This document shows positions 32,338 to 39,889 of a stretch of 64,000 nucleotides of DNA, in pieces. How positions within the stretch are numbered: position 1 is the first letter of the stretch; each line of letters begins with the position of its first letter. The stretch spans positions 1-64,000 of the forward strand of contig JAJPHO010000189.1 in assembly GCA_021325215.1 (NCBI GenBank), in the 5' to 3' direction. A program made the translations under genes and the position numbers. Source of the DNA: Alphaproteobacteria bacterium. Lineage in GTDB: Bacteria > Pseudomonadota > Alphaproteobacteria > Rhodospirillales > Magnetospirillaceae. The notes beneath the pieces are model-generated. The model worked only from the letters and a program-made list of their open reading frames with translations. It was not told the origin of the DNA and did no database searches.

Positions 32338-32495
32338 TCCGACCCATGCCGTGAAAAACGGTTCGGCCGCTGCATGTCGCGCCGGGCAATCCGCCTGACG
32401 CCGAAGCACGGGCGGAATCGCAGATTCTCCGCACTTGCAAGCCGCCTCGGGCGGATATGGGCGACCGGGATTTCGCGACCAAGGGAGGAAAGCCT

Positions 32496-34288
32496 ATGTT
32501 AACGAGACAAACGACGACGAAGCGCACACTTCTTGTTGTTCTCGGTGCGCTGGCGTTGGCGGGAGGTTCGGCGAATGCGAACGAAGAGCTGCAAAAGCTC
32601 ACGCAGGACCCCAACCAGTGGGTGATGCCGACAGGCGACTATTCCAATCACCGCCACAGCACGCTCTCTCAGATCACTGCGACCAACGTCAAGGATTTAC
32701 GTCCGGTCTGGACTTTCTCGACCGGCGTGCTGCGCGGCCATGAAGGCGCCCCGCTGGTAGTCGGCGACACCATGTATGTCCATACGCCGTTCCCCAATAC
32801 GGTGTTCGCCCTCGACCTCAACAACAACGGCAAGATCATCTGGAAGTACCAGCCCACCCAGGACCCCAACGTGATCCCGGTGATGTGCTGCGATACCGTC
32901 AATCGCGGCGTGGCGTACGGTGACGGCAAGATCATCCTCGACCAGGCCGATGCGACCGTTGTCGCGTTGGACGCCAAGACCGGCCAGGTGGTGTGGACCG
33001 TCAAGAATGGCGACCCCGGCAAGGGCGAGACCATGACCTCGGCCCCGATGGTTGTTAAGGACAAAGTGCTGGTGGGCATTTCGGGCGGCGAATTCGGCGT
33101 CCAGGGACGTATCACCGCTTATAGTCTCAAAGACGGCAAACTGCTGTGGAAAGCCTATTCCGAAGGGCCGGACGACCAGATCCTGTTCGACCCGGAAAAG
33201 ACCACGGTGCTCGGCAAGCCGGTCGGCAAGAATTCCTCGCTGGCCACCTGGCAGGGCGATCAGTGGAAGATCGGCGGCGGCGCCACCTGGGGCTGGTATT
33301 CGTACGATCCCAAGCTGAACCTGGTCTATTACGGCACCGGCAATCCCAGCACCTGGAACCCGCATCAGCGGCCGGCGACAATAAATGGTCGATGACCATC
33401 ATGGCCCGCAACCCTGATACCGGCGTGGCCAAGTGGGTCTATCAGATGACGCCCTACGACGAGTGGGACTATGACGGCGTCAACGAGATGATCCTGGCCG
33501 ACATCGATGTCGGCGGCAAACCGACCAAGGCCCTGGTCCATTTCGACCGCAACGGCTTCGCCTATACCCTCGACCGCGAGACCGGCGCCCTGCTGGTGGC
33601 CGAGAAGTATGATCCGGCGGTGAACTGGGCCAACAAGGTCGACGTCAAGACCGGCCTGCCGGACCGCGTCGCCGCGATGAGCACCGAGAAAGAGGACCAT
33701 AACGTCAAGGGAATCTGTCCCGCGGCGCTGGGGTCCAAGGACGAGCAGCCGGCCTCCTTCGATCCGAAGACCGGTCTGTTCTACGTGCCGACCAACCATG
33801 TCTGCATGGATTACGACCCCTTCGCGGTCTCCTACACGGCGGGCCAGCCCTATGTCGGCTCGACCCTGTCGATGTATCCCGGCCCCGGCGGAAATCTGGG
33901 CAACTTCATCGCCTATGACGCCGGCAAGGGCAAGATCGTATGGACCGACAAGGAACCCTTCTCCGTCTGGTCGGGCGCTCTGACCACCGACGGCGGCGTC
34001 GCCTTCTACGGCACGCTGGAAGGGTATCTCAAGGCGGTCGACGTCAAGACGGGCAAGGAGCTGTACAGCTTCAAGACTCCGTCCGGGATCATCGGCAACG
34101 TGATGACCTACAGCCATGGCGGCAAGCAGTATGTCGCCGTGCTGTCGGGTGTCGGCGGCTGGGCCGGTATCGGCATGGCGGCCGGCCTCACCAAGAGCAC
34201 CGACGGCCTGGGCGCCGTGGGTGCGTACGAGCAGCTGTCCAACTATACGCAGTTGGGCGGCGTCATGACTGTGTTCGCTCTTCCCTAA
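32496..34288 (+). pseudogene. Lanthanide-type PQQ alcohol/methanol dehydrogenase, frameshifted
   Basis: Periplasmic eight-bladed propeller dehydrogenase of the methanol/ethanol family, oxidising primary alcohols with PQQ. The signal peptide starts at 32496 (AAGGGAGGAA upstream). The vicinal Cys pair C131-C132 ([10 protein letters not shown]) forms the disulfide ring over PQQ. The active-site motif [10 protein letters not shown] has its catalytic Asp at 33467-33469 and a second Asp two residues later at 33473-33475, the signature of lanthanide-dependent XoxF/PedH-type enzymes (calcium enzymes lack it). The frame breaks at about 33374: the N-part ends at 33395 and the C-part continues one base shifted. 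Adding one G to the GG at 33374-33375 restores ...[14 protein letters not shown]. Both parts are otherwise intact, so this is either a recent mutation or a sequencing error. Confidence 0.93.
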
Positions 34289-34304
34289 AACTCCCAACCT
34301 GAAT

Positions 34305-34340
34305 TCTTCCGGCGGCCTCGCGCCGCCGGAAGATCTTTTT
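34305..34340 (+). terminator. Terminator-like hairpin between dehydrogenase and pedF
   Basis: TCTTCCGGCGGC (34305-34316) pairs perfectly with GCCGCCGGAAGA (34322-34333) around CTCGC, followed by TCTTTTT. It lies between the dehydrogenase stop and the cytochrome start (34365). It may partly terminate transcription and lower cytochrome expression relative to the dehydrogenase. Confidence 0.85.
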
Positions 34341-34364
34341 CCCGTAGAGAGTTCGGAGTTCCCA

Positions 34365-34796
34365 ATGGTTCTGAGATTTTCCGCCCGATCGGGGGTTGCC
34401 GCGATCGGCTTTTTCGTCCTCTGTACTTCGATCGCCGTTCCCGCCCGGGCCGACAATCCGCCCTACAACATCAAGGACGGCAAGGTCGACATCCATGTCT
34501 ATAACGGCTATCGCCGCTACGGCGATTCCTGCATGCGCTGCCACGGCCCGGATGGCGCCGGCAGCTCCTATGCGCCGGATCTGACCAATTCGCTGAAGCA
34601 TCTGTCCGAGGACCAGGTCAAGGAGACCATCATCAATGGCCGTCAGAATCTCGCCAACGGCCAGGACAAGGTCATGCCGTCCTTCGGCACCGTGGCCGAT
34701 GTGGTCAATTATCTCGACGACATCTACGCCTACCTCAAGGCCCGCTCGGACGGTAAACTGCCGCGCGGACGCCCCGAGCGCTATGATGATAATTAA
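34365..34796 (+). CDS. pedF: Cytochrome c-550 PedF-like
   Basis: 143-residue periplasmic c-type cytochrome: signal peptide (VAAIGFFVLCTSIAVPARA), haem-binding C56-MR-C59-H60, and a likely distal Met in KVMPSFGTVADVVNYL. It is the usual electron acceptor gene next to PQQ ethanol dehydrogenases and matches the PedF pattern (NGYRRYGDSCMRCHGPDGAGSSYAPDL). Electrons from PQQH2 would pass through it toward the terminal oxidase. The next gene starts inside its last codons (14-nt overlap), so the two are coupled. Confidence 0.92.
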   Translation: MVLRFSARSGVAAIGFFVLCTSIAVPARADNPPYNIKDGKVDIHVYNGYRRYGDSCMRCHGPDGAGSSYAPDLTNSLKHLSEDQVKETIINGRQNLANGQDKVMPSFGTVADVVNYLDDIYAYLKARSDGKLPRGRPERYDDN

Positions 34797-35586
34797 AGGC
34801 CTGGTGGCTGCGTCGATGCTTCTGGCATCCGCCGCGTCCTGGGCGCAGCAACGCAGCGAACTGCGCGTCTGCGCCGATCCCTCCAACCTGCCTTATTCCG
34901 CCCAGGACATGAGCGGCTTCGAGAACAAGATCGCCGCCTTGTTCGCCGACGATATGCATCTGAAAGTGTCCTACACCTGGTTTCCCCAGGTCACCGGCTT
35001 CGTCCGCAACACGATCGCGGCGCAGAAATGCGATCTGGTGATGGGGACGGTGTCGGGCGAGGACATGATGGCCAACACCACGGCCTATTATCACACCGCC
35101 TACATGATCGTGACCCGCACGGCGGACAACATCACCGCCACCTCGATCGGCGATCCGGTCTTCAAGAACAAGAAGATCGGCCTGATCGCCCGCACGCCGC
35201 CGGTCGACGCGGTGGTGAAGTTCGACCTTACCAGGCAGGTTGTTCCCTATGATCTGATGACCGACACCCGAATCGTCCAAGCGCCGCGCGAGATGCTCAA
35301 GGACCTGGCCAAAGGCGAGATCGACGTCGCCTTGGTGTGGGGGCCGCAGGCGGGCTATTTCATCAAGCACGACAATCTGCCGCTGACCGCCGCTTTCCTG
35401 AAGCAGGAAGAGGGAAGCGCCCGCCTCGACTACCACATCGCCATGGGCGTCCGCGCCAACGACACCGACTGGCGCCGCCAGATCAGCGACGAGATCGTCA
35501 GGAACAAGGCCAAGATCCAGGACATATTGCTGGATTACGGGGTGCCGCTGCTGGACGAGCAGGGGCAGCCGATCAAGGGGAAATAG
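34783..35586 (+). CDS. Quinoprotein dehydrogenase-associated binding protein (XoxJ-like)
   Basis: 267 residues with a signal peptide (IKGLVAASMLLASAASWAQ) and a periplasmic-binding type 2 fold: LRVCADPSNLPYSAQDMSGFENKIAALFADDM, typical of the amino-acid-binding-like proteins encoded beside quinoprotein dehydrogenases. XoxJ, the homologue in methylotrophs, is needed for dehydrogenase activity and is thought to help activate the apoenzyme rather than transport a solute. The start overlaps pedF by 14 nt. ATG codons at 34783 and 34786 are both possible. No transporter is adjacent. Confidence 0.9.
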   Translation: MMIIKGLVAASMLLASAASWAQQRSELRVCADPSNLPYSAQDMSGFENKIAALFADDMHLKVSYTWFPQVTGFVRNTIAAQKCDLVMGTVSGEDMMANTTAYYHTAYMIVTRTADNITATSIGDPVFKNKKIGLIARTPPVDAVVKFDLTRQVVPYDLMTDTRIVQAPREMLKDLAKGEIDVALVWGPQAGYFIKHDNLPLTAAFLKQEEGSARLDYHIAMGVRANDTDWRRQISDEIVRNKAKIQDILLDYGVPLLDEQGQPIKGK

Positions 35587-35590
35587 TTTT

Positions 35591-35628
35591 AGAGCGTTTA
35601 GCGATCCCTTAGAATCGCGAAATGCTCT
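35591..35628. repeat. Intergenic AGAGC-type hairpin
   Basis: AGAGCGTTTAGCGAT (35591-35605) and ATCGCGAAATGCTCT (35614-35628) form 15-base arms with two mismatches. It looks like one of the small 'AGAGC...GCTCT' palindromic repeats common between genes in alphaproteobacteria. It follows the XoxJ-like gene. Confidence 0.7.
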
Positions 35629-35685
35629 TGAGCCCGAGCGGCGTTTGAGCCTCGCCGGAGCGGAGCGCAGGCGTCATATAAAATC

Positions 35686-35726
35686 TTAGAGCGACTTGTG
35701 ATCCTATTGATCGCAAGTCGCTCTAA
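35686..35726. terminator. Long hairpin between convergent genes
   Basis: TTAGAGCGACTTGTGATC (35686-35703) and GATCGCAAGTCGCTCTAA (35709-35726) pair at 17 of 18 positions around CTATT. It overlaps the stop codon of the HicB gene and could terminate transcripts from both directions, although no long T tract follows. Confidence 0.6.
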
Positions 35727-36106
35727 GCGGAAAGTTTCTGTTCGGCGGCTTCGACAAGAAACCGGGAACGGTTTCCGCCGCTTGCGGCATCGATCCTGCC
35801 GAGCAGGCTCTTCGGAATCATGACATTGACCCGTTCCGCCTTGAGCAGGGCGGGGTCGAGATCGATCAGCATCATCACCGCGTTACCGCGATGGGGATCG
35901 TCTGCCAGTTGATCCAGGCTGGAGGGCGCGGGAACCGGTTCCCCCATTTCCTGCAAAACCGAGATATGTCCAACCAGCGCCTCGGCGGCCATGGCTTTGG
36001 CTTCCTCCAGCGTATGACCTGCGCTGATGCAGCCGGGCAGGTCGGGAAACTCGACGCCGAAGTCGCTGTCCTTGTCCTTGCGCAGATAAGCGATATAAGC
36101 CGTCAT
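35723..36106 (-). CDS. hicB: HicB-family antitoxin
   Basis: 127 residues. The N-terminal half is the HicB partial RNase H fold (MTAYIAYLRKDKDSDFGVEFPDLPGCISAGHTLEEAKAMAAEAL, with the hallmark FPDLPGC.SAG.T.EEA). The C-terminal part is a ribbon-helix-helix-like DNA-binding region (RVNVMIPKSLLGRIDAASGGNRSRFLVEAAEQKL). HicB binds and blocks the HicA mRNA interferase and represses the operon. Only the tail of hicA remains upstream (36111-36176), so this antitoxin appears to have lost its toxin. Confidence 0.92.
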   Translation of the reverse strand: MTAYIAYLRKDKDSDFGVEFPDLPGCISAGHTLEEAKAMAAEALVGHISVLQEMGEPVPAPSSLDQLADDPHRGNAVMMLIDLDPALLKAERVNVMIPKSLLGRIDAASGGNRSRFLVEAAEQKLSA

Positions 36107-36110
36107 CGTC

Positions 36111-36176
36111 TCAATCCTGAATTTTCAAGCCGCATTGGCGCTCGATGGCTTTGACCGTTCCGACCGGAAGGTCCAT
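36111..36176 (-). pseudogene. Remnant of hicA (C-terminal 21 codons)
   Basis: On the minus strand the sequence MDLPVGTVKAIERQCGLKIQ plus one residue precedes a stop, 4 nt before the hicB start. This is the conserved end of HicA toxins (normally a H-x-x-K-D-(I/L)-x-x-G-T-(L/V)-x-x-I segment). The N-terminal part with the catalytic His is missing, and the frame upstream runs into the amidohydrolase gene. A deletion or replacement has joined the amidohydrolase 3' end to the hicA tail. Identification rests on a short motif and on position. Confidence 0.7.
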
Positions 36177-36178
36177 GG

Positions 36179-37495
36179 TCACGACGCCTTCGGCAGCAGC
36201 GACCGTGTCGCGGTCACCAGAGTCTCGATCCCCGTCTTGATGGTCGGTTCGGCATCCGGCGCCCATTGCGGGGAGTGGGTGCCGGGCAGTTTGGTCCTGT
36301 CGGGCGTGGCGTCCCAGGTCTGGCGGTTGACGGCGCCCAGCCAGATCTGCGCCGAGGGGATCTTCGGCTCGACGCGGCCATATTCCGAGAAATCTTCCGA
36401 CGACATCAGCGGGCTGCCCTGCAGCACCCGGTCCTTGCCCATAGCACCCTCCCAGGCCGGAACCAGATGCGCGATCAGGTCCGGGTTGTTGTAGGTGACC
36501 GGCACCGATTCGACCACCTTCACCACCGGCAGCTTGTCCTCGGGCACGCCGAAGGCGCGCGCCTCGTTCTCGGCGATGCGCTTGATGCCGTCCAGCAGCA
36601 TGGCGCGGGTCTGCTCGTCCATGCTGCGCACCGACAATTCCAACTTCACCGAGCTGGCGATGATGTTGTGCTTGGTGCCGCCATGGAACGACCCCACCGT
36701 CACCACCGCCGGATGGAACGGGTCGTTATTGCGCGATACCAGGGTTTGCAGCGCCATGACGATGGCCGAGGCGACCACGATCGGGTCGCGGGTATATTGC
36801 GGGATGGCGCCGTGGCCGCCGATGCCCTTGACCTCGATATCGACCGAATCCGCCGCCGATTTCAGCGGGCCGGCGAAATAGCCGATGGTGCCAGCCGGCA
36901 TCGCCGCCGTATCGTGCAGCGACAAATTATAGTCCGGGCGCGGGAAGCGGGTGAACAGCCCGTCCTCGATCATCTTCTTGGCGCCGCCGATGGTCTCCTC
37001 GGCCGGCTGGGCGATCATCACCAGGGTGCCCGACCATGAGCCGCGATCGGCGGCCAGGCGGCGCGCCGTGCCGGTCCAGATGGTCATGTGCGCGTCATGG
37101 CCGCAGGCATGGGCGACCGGCACATCCTCGCCCTTGTCGTTCTTGGCGCGGACATGCGAGGCGAAGGGCAGGCCGGTCTGTTCCTCGACCGGCAGGGCGT
37201 CGAGTTCGGTGCGCAGCAGCAGGGTCGGGCCGGGGCCGTTCTTCAGCACCGCGACTAGGCCGTTGCCGCCGACATGCTCGGTCACCTCGAAGCCGGCGGC
37301 GCGGGCTTCCTTGGCCAGGCGCTTGGCGGTCTCGATTTCGTGGCCGGACAGTTCGGGGTGGCTGTGCAGATCGCGATAGAGCGCTTCGAGCGAGGGATAA
37401 TCCTTGTCGATGGCACCCTTCAGATCGTCCGCCATGGCCGGAACCGTGAGGGCGAGGGCCGCCGCCGCGGCAAGAAAACGCGAAATAGCCATCAA
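36179..37495 (-). CDS. Exported M20-family amidohydrolase
   Basis: 438 residues with a signal peptide (FLAAAAALALTVPAMA) and a peptidase M20D domain. Visible are YRDLHSHPELSGHEIETA, LRTELDALPVEEQTGLPFAS, the metal-binding HACGHDAHMT, and the base region AQPAEETIGGAKKMI with the catalytic Glu pair. The dimerisation domain spans roughly 215-330. A later GSPLMSSEDFSEYG supplies another metal ligand. Such enzymes hydrolyse N-acyl amino acids, hippurate-like compounds or auxin conjugates. A periplasmic location is unusual and follows from the leader. It is the apparent newcomer that truncates hicA. Confidence 0.9.
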   Translation of the reverse strand: MMAISRFLAAAAALALTVPAMADDLKGAIDKDYPSLEALYRDLHSHPELSGHEIETAKRLAKEARAAGFEVTEHVGGNGLVAVLKNGPGPTLLLRTELDALPVEEQTGLPFASHVRAKNDKGEDVPVAHACGHDAHMTIWTGTARRLAADRGSWSGTLVMIAQPAEETIGGAKKMIEDGLFTRFPRPDYNLSLHDTAAMPAGTIGYFAGPLKSAADSVDIEVKGIGGHGAIPQYTRDPIVVASAIVMALQTLVSRNNDPFHPAVVTVGSFHGGTKHNIIASSVKLELSVRSMDEQTRAMLLDGIKRIAENEARAFGVPEDKLPVVKVVESVPVTYNNPDLIAHLVPAWEGAMGKDRVLQGSPLMSSEDFSEYGRVEPKIPSAQIWLGAVNRQTWDATPDRTKLPGTHSPQWAPDAEPTIKTGIETLVTATRSLLPKAS

Positions 37496-37563
37496 GCACC
37501 ACCTCTGTTGAAGGTGGCTAGATTACCGTGCCGGAGGGCGGAAACGCCATGCGAACATTGTTG

Positions 37564-38133
37564 CTATTCCTGCAACGCTTTTGCGAAATCTCCCAGACGC
37601 GCTTCCAGATCGACCGGAATCTGGCAGGCATAGCGCAGCGTCTTGTCGAGGCTGTCATAGTCGCGCTGCAGGAAGCCGCGGCGCTGCAGGATTTCGTCAT
37701 GCTTGGCGCCCGCAGACTCCGGCGTCGCGCTCAGCTCGTCATTCACTTTCTGGATGGTGCCGTTCAGATTGGCCTGGCGCTGGGCCATGCCACGGATCTT
37801 GGTGATCACCTCGGCGCGTTGGCGGTCGGTTTCCTCGACCAGGCCGGTGAACAACATCGGCAGCGCCTTTTTTCCGTGCGGGGCCTTGCGGAAGGCGGCG
37901 AGCTGGCGCACATCGTCGTCGCGGTCGGTGTCGCGCGGAGCGAGCTTGCCGACCAGGGCAGCGATCTTCTTGTCCTTGTGCCAGTCGGGCAGGTTCTCGA
38001 GCTGGGACGTGTCTTCCCAATAGGTGGCGGGCGCCAGACTGTCGGAGAAATGCTGCTGGCAGGGCAGGGCCGCTTCATCGGCCAGGGCAGGGGCGCCGAG
38101 GGTCAGGGCCAGAATCACGGATGCGAGTTTCAT
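37564..38133 (-). CDS. Exported protein of unknown function in the PQQ-linked ABC operon
   Basis: 189 residues with a signal peptide (MKLASVILALTLGAPALA). The mature part is predominantly charged and helical, with two Cys (LPCQQHF, RYACQIP) near its ends that could form a disulfide, and coiled-coil-like stretches (RQANLNGTIQKVNDELSATPESAGAKHDEILQRRGFLQRDYDSLDKTLR). I do not recognise the family. It overlaps the end of the permease gene by four bases (ATGA) and is the last member of the 37564-42409 operon, so it may serve the transporter from the periplasm. Confidence 0.75.
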   Translation of the reverse strand: MKLASVILALTLGAPALADEAALPCQQHFSDSLAPATYWEDTSQLENLPDWHKDKKIAALVGKLAPRDTDRDDDVRQLAAFRKAPHGKKALPMLFTGLVEETDRQRAEVITKIRGMAQRQANLNGTIQKVNDELSATPESAGAKHDEILQRRGFLQRDYDSLDKTLRYACQIPVDLEARLGDFAKALQE

Positions 38134-38936
38134 TCACCGCCTCCCTTGCGCGCCAGCATGCCGCGGCCCGGGTCGTAGCCCAGGATCGCCAGCGCCAGGA
38201 ACAGGATCGTGCTGCCGGCCACGACGGCCAGCGATACGCAATCGAGCTTGAGATAGAGCGCGAAGCGGATCAGCTCGACCGCATGGGTAAAGGGATTGGC
38301 CTGGCAGACATACCAGAGCGCCAATCCCCCTTCCTTAACCCGCCATAGCGGATAAAGCGCCGAAGAGGCGAAGAACATCGGAAAGATCACGAAGTTCATC
38401 ACCCCGGCGAAATTCTCCAGCTGGCGGATCAGCGACGACAAAGCCAGCCCCAGCGCGCCCAGCATCAATCCGGACAGCAGCAGCGCCGGCAGCACCGCCA
38501 GATAGCCCCAATAGGGCGGCTCGACATCCCAGAACCAGGCGACGGCCAGGAAGGCATAGGCCAGCGGAACCGAGATCAGCGCGCCGGCCAGCAGCTTGCT
38601 GGTCAGCAGGAACCAGCGCGGCAGCGGGCTGATCAGCAGGGTCCGCATATTGCCCATCTCGCGGTCATAGACCATCGACAAGGAGCTCTGCATGCCGTTG
38701 AACAGCTGGATCATCGCCAGCAATCCCGGCGCGATATAGACCTGATAGGGGATGTAGGTCTCGTAGGGCGGAATGATCGAGACGCCCAGCACGAAGCGGA
38801 AGCCCGAGGCGAACAGGATCAGCCAGACCAGCGGCCGCACCAGGGCCGAGACGAAGCGGCTGCGTTGGTTGAGAAAGCGCAGGAATTCGCGCGCCAGGAT
38901 GCCGAGACAGCAGCGAAAATAGGCGGCGGGGTTCAT
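38130..38936 (-). CDS. ABC-2 type permease, PQQ-alcohol-dehydrogenase-linked (PedC-like)
   Basis: 268-residue inner-membrane permease with about six TM segments. It follows the ABC-2 exporter pattern: FLNQRSRFVSALVRPLVWLILFASGFRFVL, MQSSLSMVYDREMGNMRTLLISPLPRWFLLTSKLLAGALISVPLAYAF, and a late IFPMFFASSALYPL. It is the type found with PQQ alcohol dehydrogenase systems (PedC). The transported molecule is not known. An inserted 143-bp foldback sequence separates it from its ATPase gene. Confidence 0.88.
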   Translation of the reverse strand: MNPAAYFRCCLGILAREFLRFLNQRSRFVSALVRPLVWLILFASGFRFVLGVSIIPPYETYIPYQVYIAPGLLAMIQLFNGMQSSLSMVYDREMGNMRTLLISPLPRWFLLTSKLLAGALISVPLAYAFLAVAWFWDVEPPYWGYLAVLPALLLSGLMLGALGLALSSLIRQLENFAGVMNFVIFPMFFASSALYPLWRVKEGGLALWYVCQANPFTHAVELIRFALYLKLDCVSLAVVAGSTILFLALAILGYDPGRGMLARKGGGE

Positions 38937-38971
38937 GGGGGGGGCCTCTTCGCGGTTGAGAGGCTTGTTGT

Positions 38972-39114
38972 TTCACCACGAAGACACGAAGACACGAAGG
39001 AGGAGAAGCGCCGCAGGCAATCTCTGCCTTGTCCAGCGAATGCCTGCGGATGAGGAATGATTGCCTGCGGCGCTTTTCTTGTTTTCCTTCGTGCCTTCGT
39101 GTCTTCGTGGTGAA
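38972..39114. repeat. Foldback (long inverted repeat) inside the ABC transporter operon
   Basis: The left arm 38972-39021 and right arm 39060-39114 are imperfect inverted repeats of about 50 bases, built on CACGAAGACACGAAG-type repeats and GCGCCGCAGGCAAT, separated by about 38 bases that contain another TGCCTGCGG. It could fold into a long stem. CACGAAGACACGAAG-type arrays are known as dispersed intergenic repeats in several phyla. It interrupts the otherwise tightly packed ATPase-permease pair. Confidence 0.8.
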
Positions 39115-39156
39115 TCGTCTGGAGGCCGAGGACGAACGAGGCGTGGATGTAATCGC

Positions 39157-39888
39157 TCATGGCGCTTCCCCGGTCAGGCTCTGGAAGGCCGATTTCAGTG
39201 AGTCCGCCCCGGCTGCCGCGACCACGTCAGGCACCGAGCCATGGGCTCGCACCTTGCCTTTGTGCAGCACCACGACGCGAGATTTGTCGTCGGCTTCGTC
39301 GATCAGATGGGTCGCCCACAAAACCGCCAGGGCGCGGTCCGCGCACAGCGCCCGCACATGATCGAGCAGGAAGCCTCGGCTGGCGATGTCGAGGCCGACA
39401 GTGGGCTCGTCGAGCAGCAAAAGGTGCGGTTCATGCAGCAGAGCGCGGGCGAGTTCGACGCGGCGGCGCAGGCCGCCCGACAGCAGCCGCACCTTGTCGT
39501 GGCGGCGATCAGCCAGCTGCAATCGTTCCAGTTCGGCCTCGATCCGCTGTTTGGCCAATCCGCGCGCCATGCCGTGCAGGGCGCAATGATAGGACAGGTT
39601 CTGCTCGACCGAGAGATCGAGGTCCAGGGTCGGCTGCTGGAACACCACGCCCATGCGCCGCAACGCCTGCGAGGCGTGATGGCGAATGTCGTGGCCGAAC
39701 ACCGAAATGCTGCCGCTGCGATTGTGATAGAGATGGGTGGCCAGCGCGAACAGGGTGCTCTTGCCGGCGCCGTTCAGGCCCAGCAGCACGGTGAAGTCCC
39801 CCGGCTTAACGCTGAAGTCGACCTGATCGAGGGCTTTGCGTTCGCCGAAGGAATGGCTGAGGTCGGTGATCTGAAGAGCGGGTGTCAT
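39157..39888 (-). CDS. ABC transporter ATP-binding protein, PQQ-alcohol-dehydrogenase system
   Basis: 243 residues with Walker A GLNGAGKSTLFAL, Q-loop VVFQQPTLDLDLSVEQNL, signature LLSGGLRRRVELARALLH, Walker B LLLLDEPTVGLD and switch His in WATHLIDEAD. It is the ABC-2 partner ATPase of the PedC-like permease. The gene ends 220 bases before the permease start because of the foldback insertion. It starts 1 nt after the beta-propeller gene's stop. Confidence 0.92.
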   Translation of the reverse strand: MTPALQITDLSHSFGERKALDQVDFSVKPGDFTVLLGLNGAGKSTLFALATHLYHNRSGSISVFGHDIRHHASQALRRMGVVFQQPTLDLDLSVEQNLSYHCALHGMARGLAKQRIEAELERLQLADRRHDKVRLLSGGLRRRVELARALLHEPHLLLLDEPTVGLDIASRGFLLDHVRALCADRALAVLWATHLIDEADDKSRVVVLHKGKVRAHGSVPDVVAAAGADSLKSAFQSLTGEAP

Positions 39889-39889
39889 C

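Noticed and set aside
38933-39160. 75-codon frame through the foldback repeat as a real gene
   Set aside because: Most of its residues come from the inverted repeat and it has no domain. The tight overlaps at both ends are noted as a finding but do not justify a gene call.
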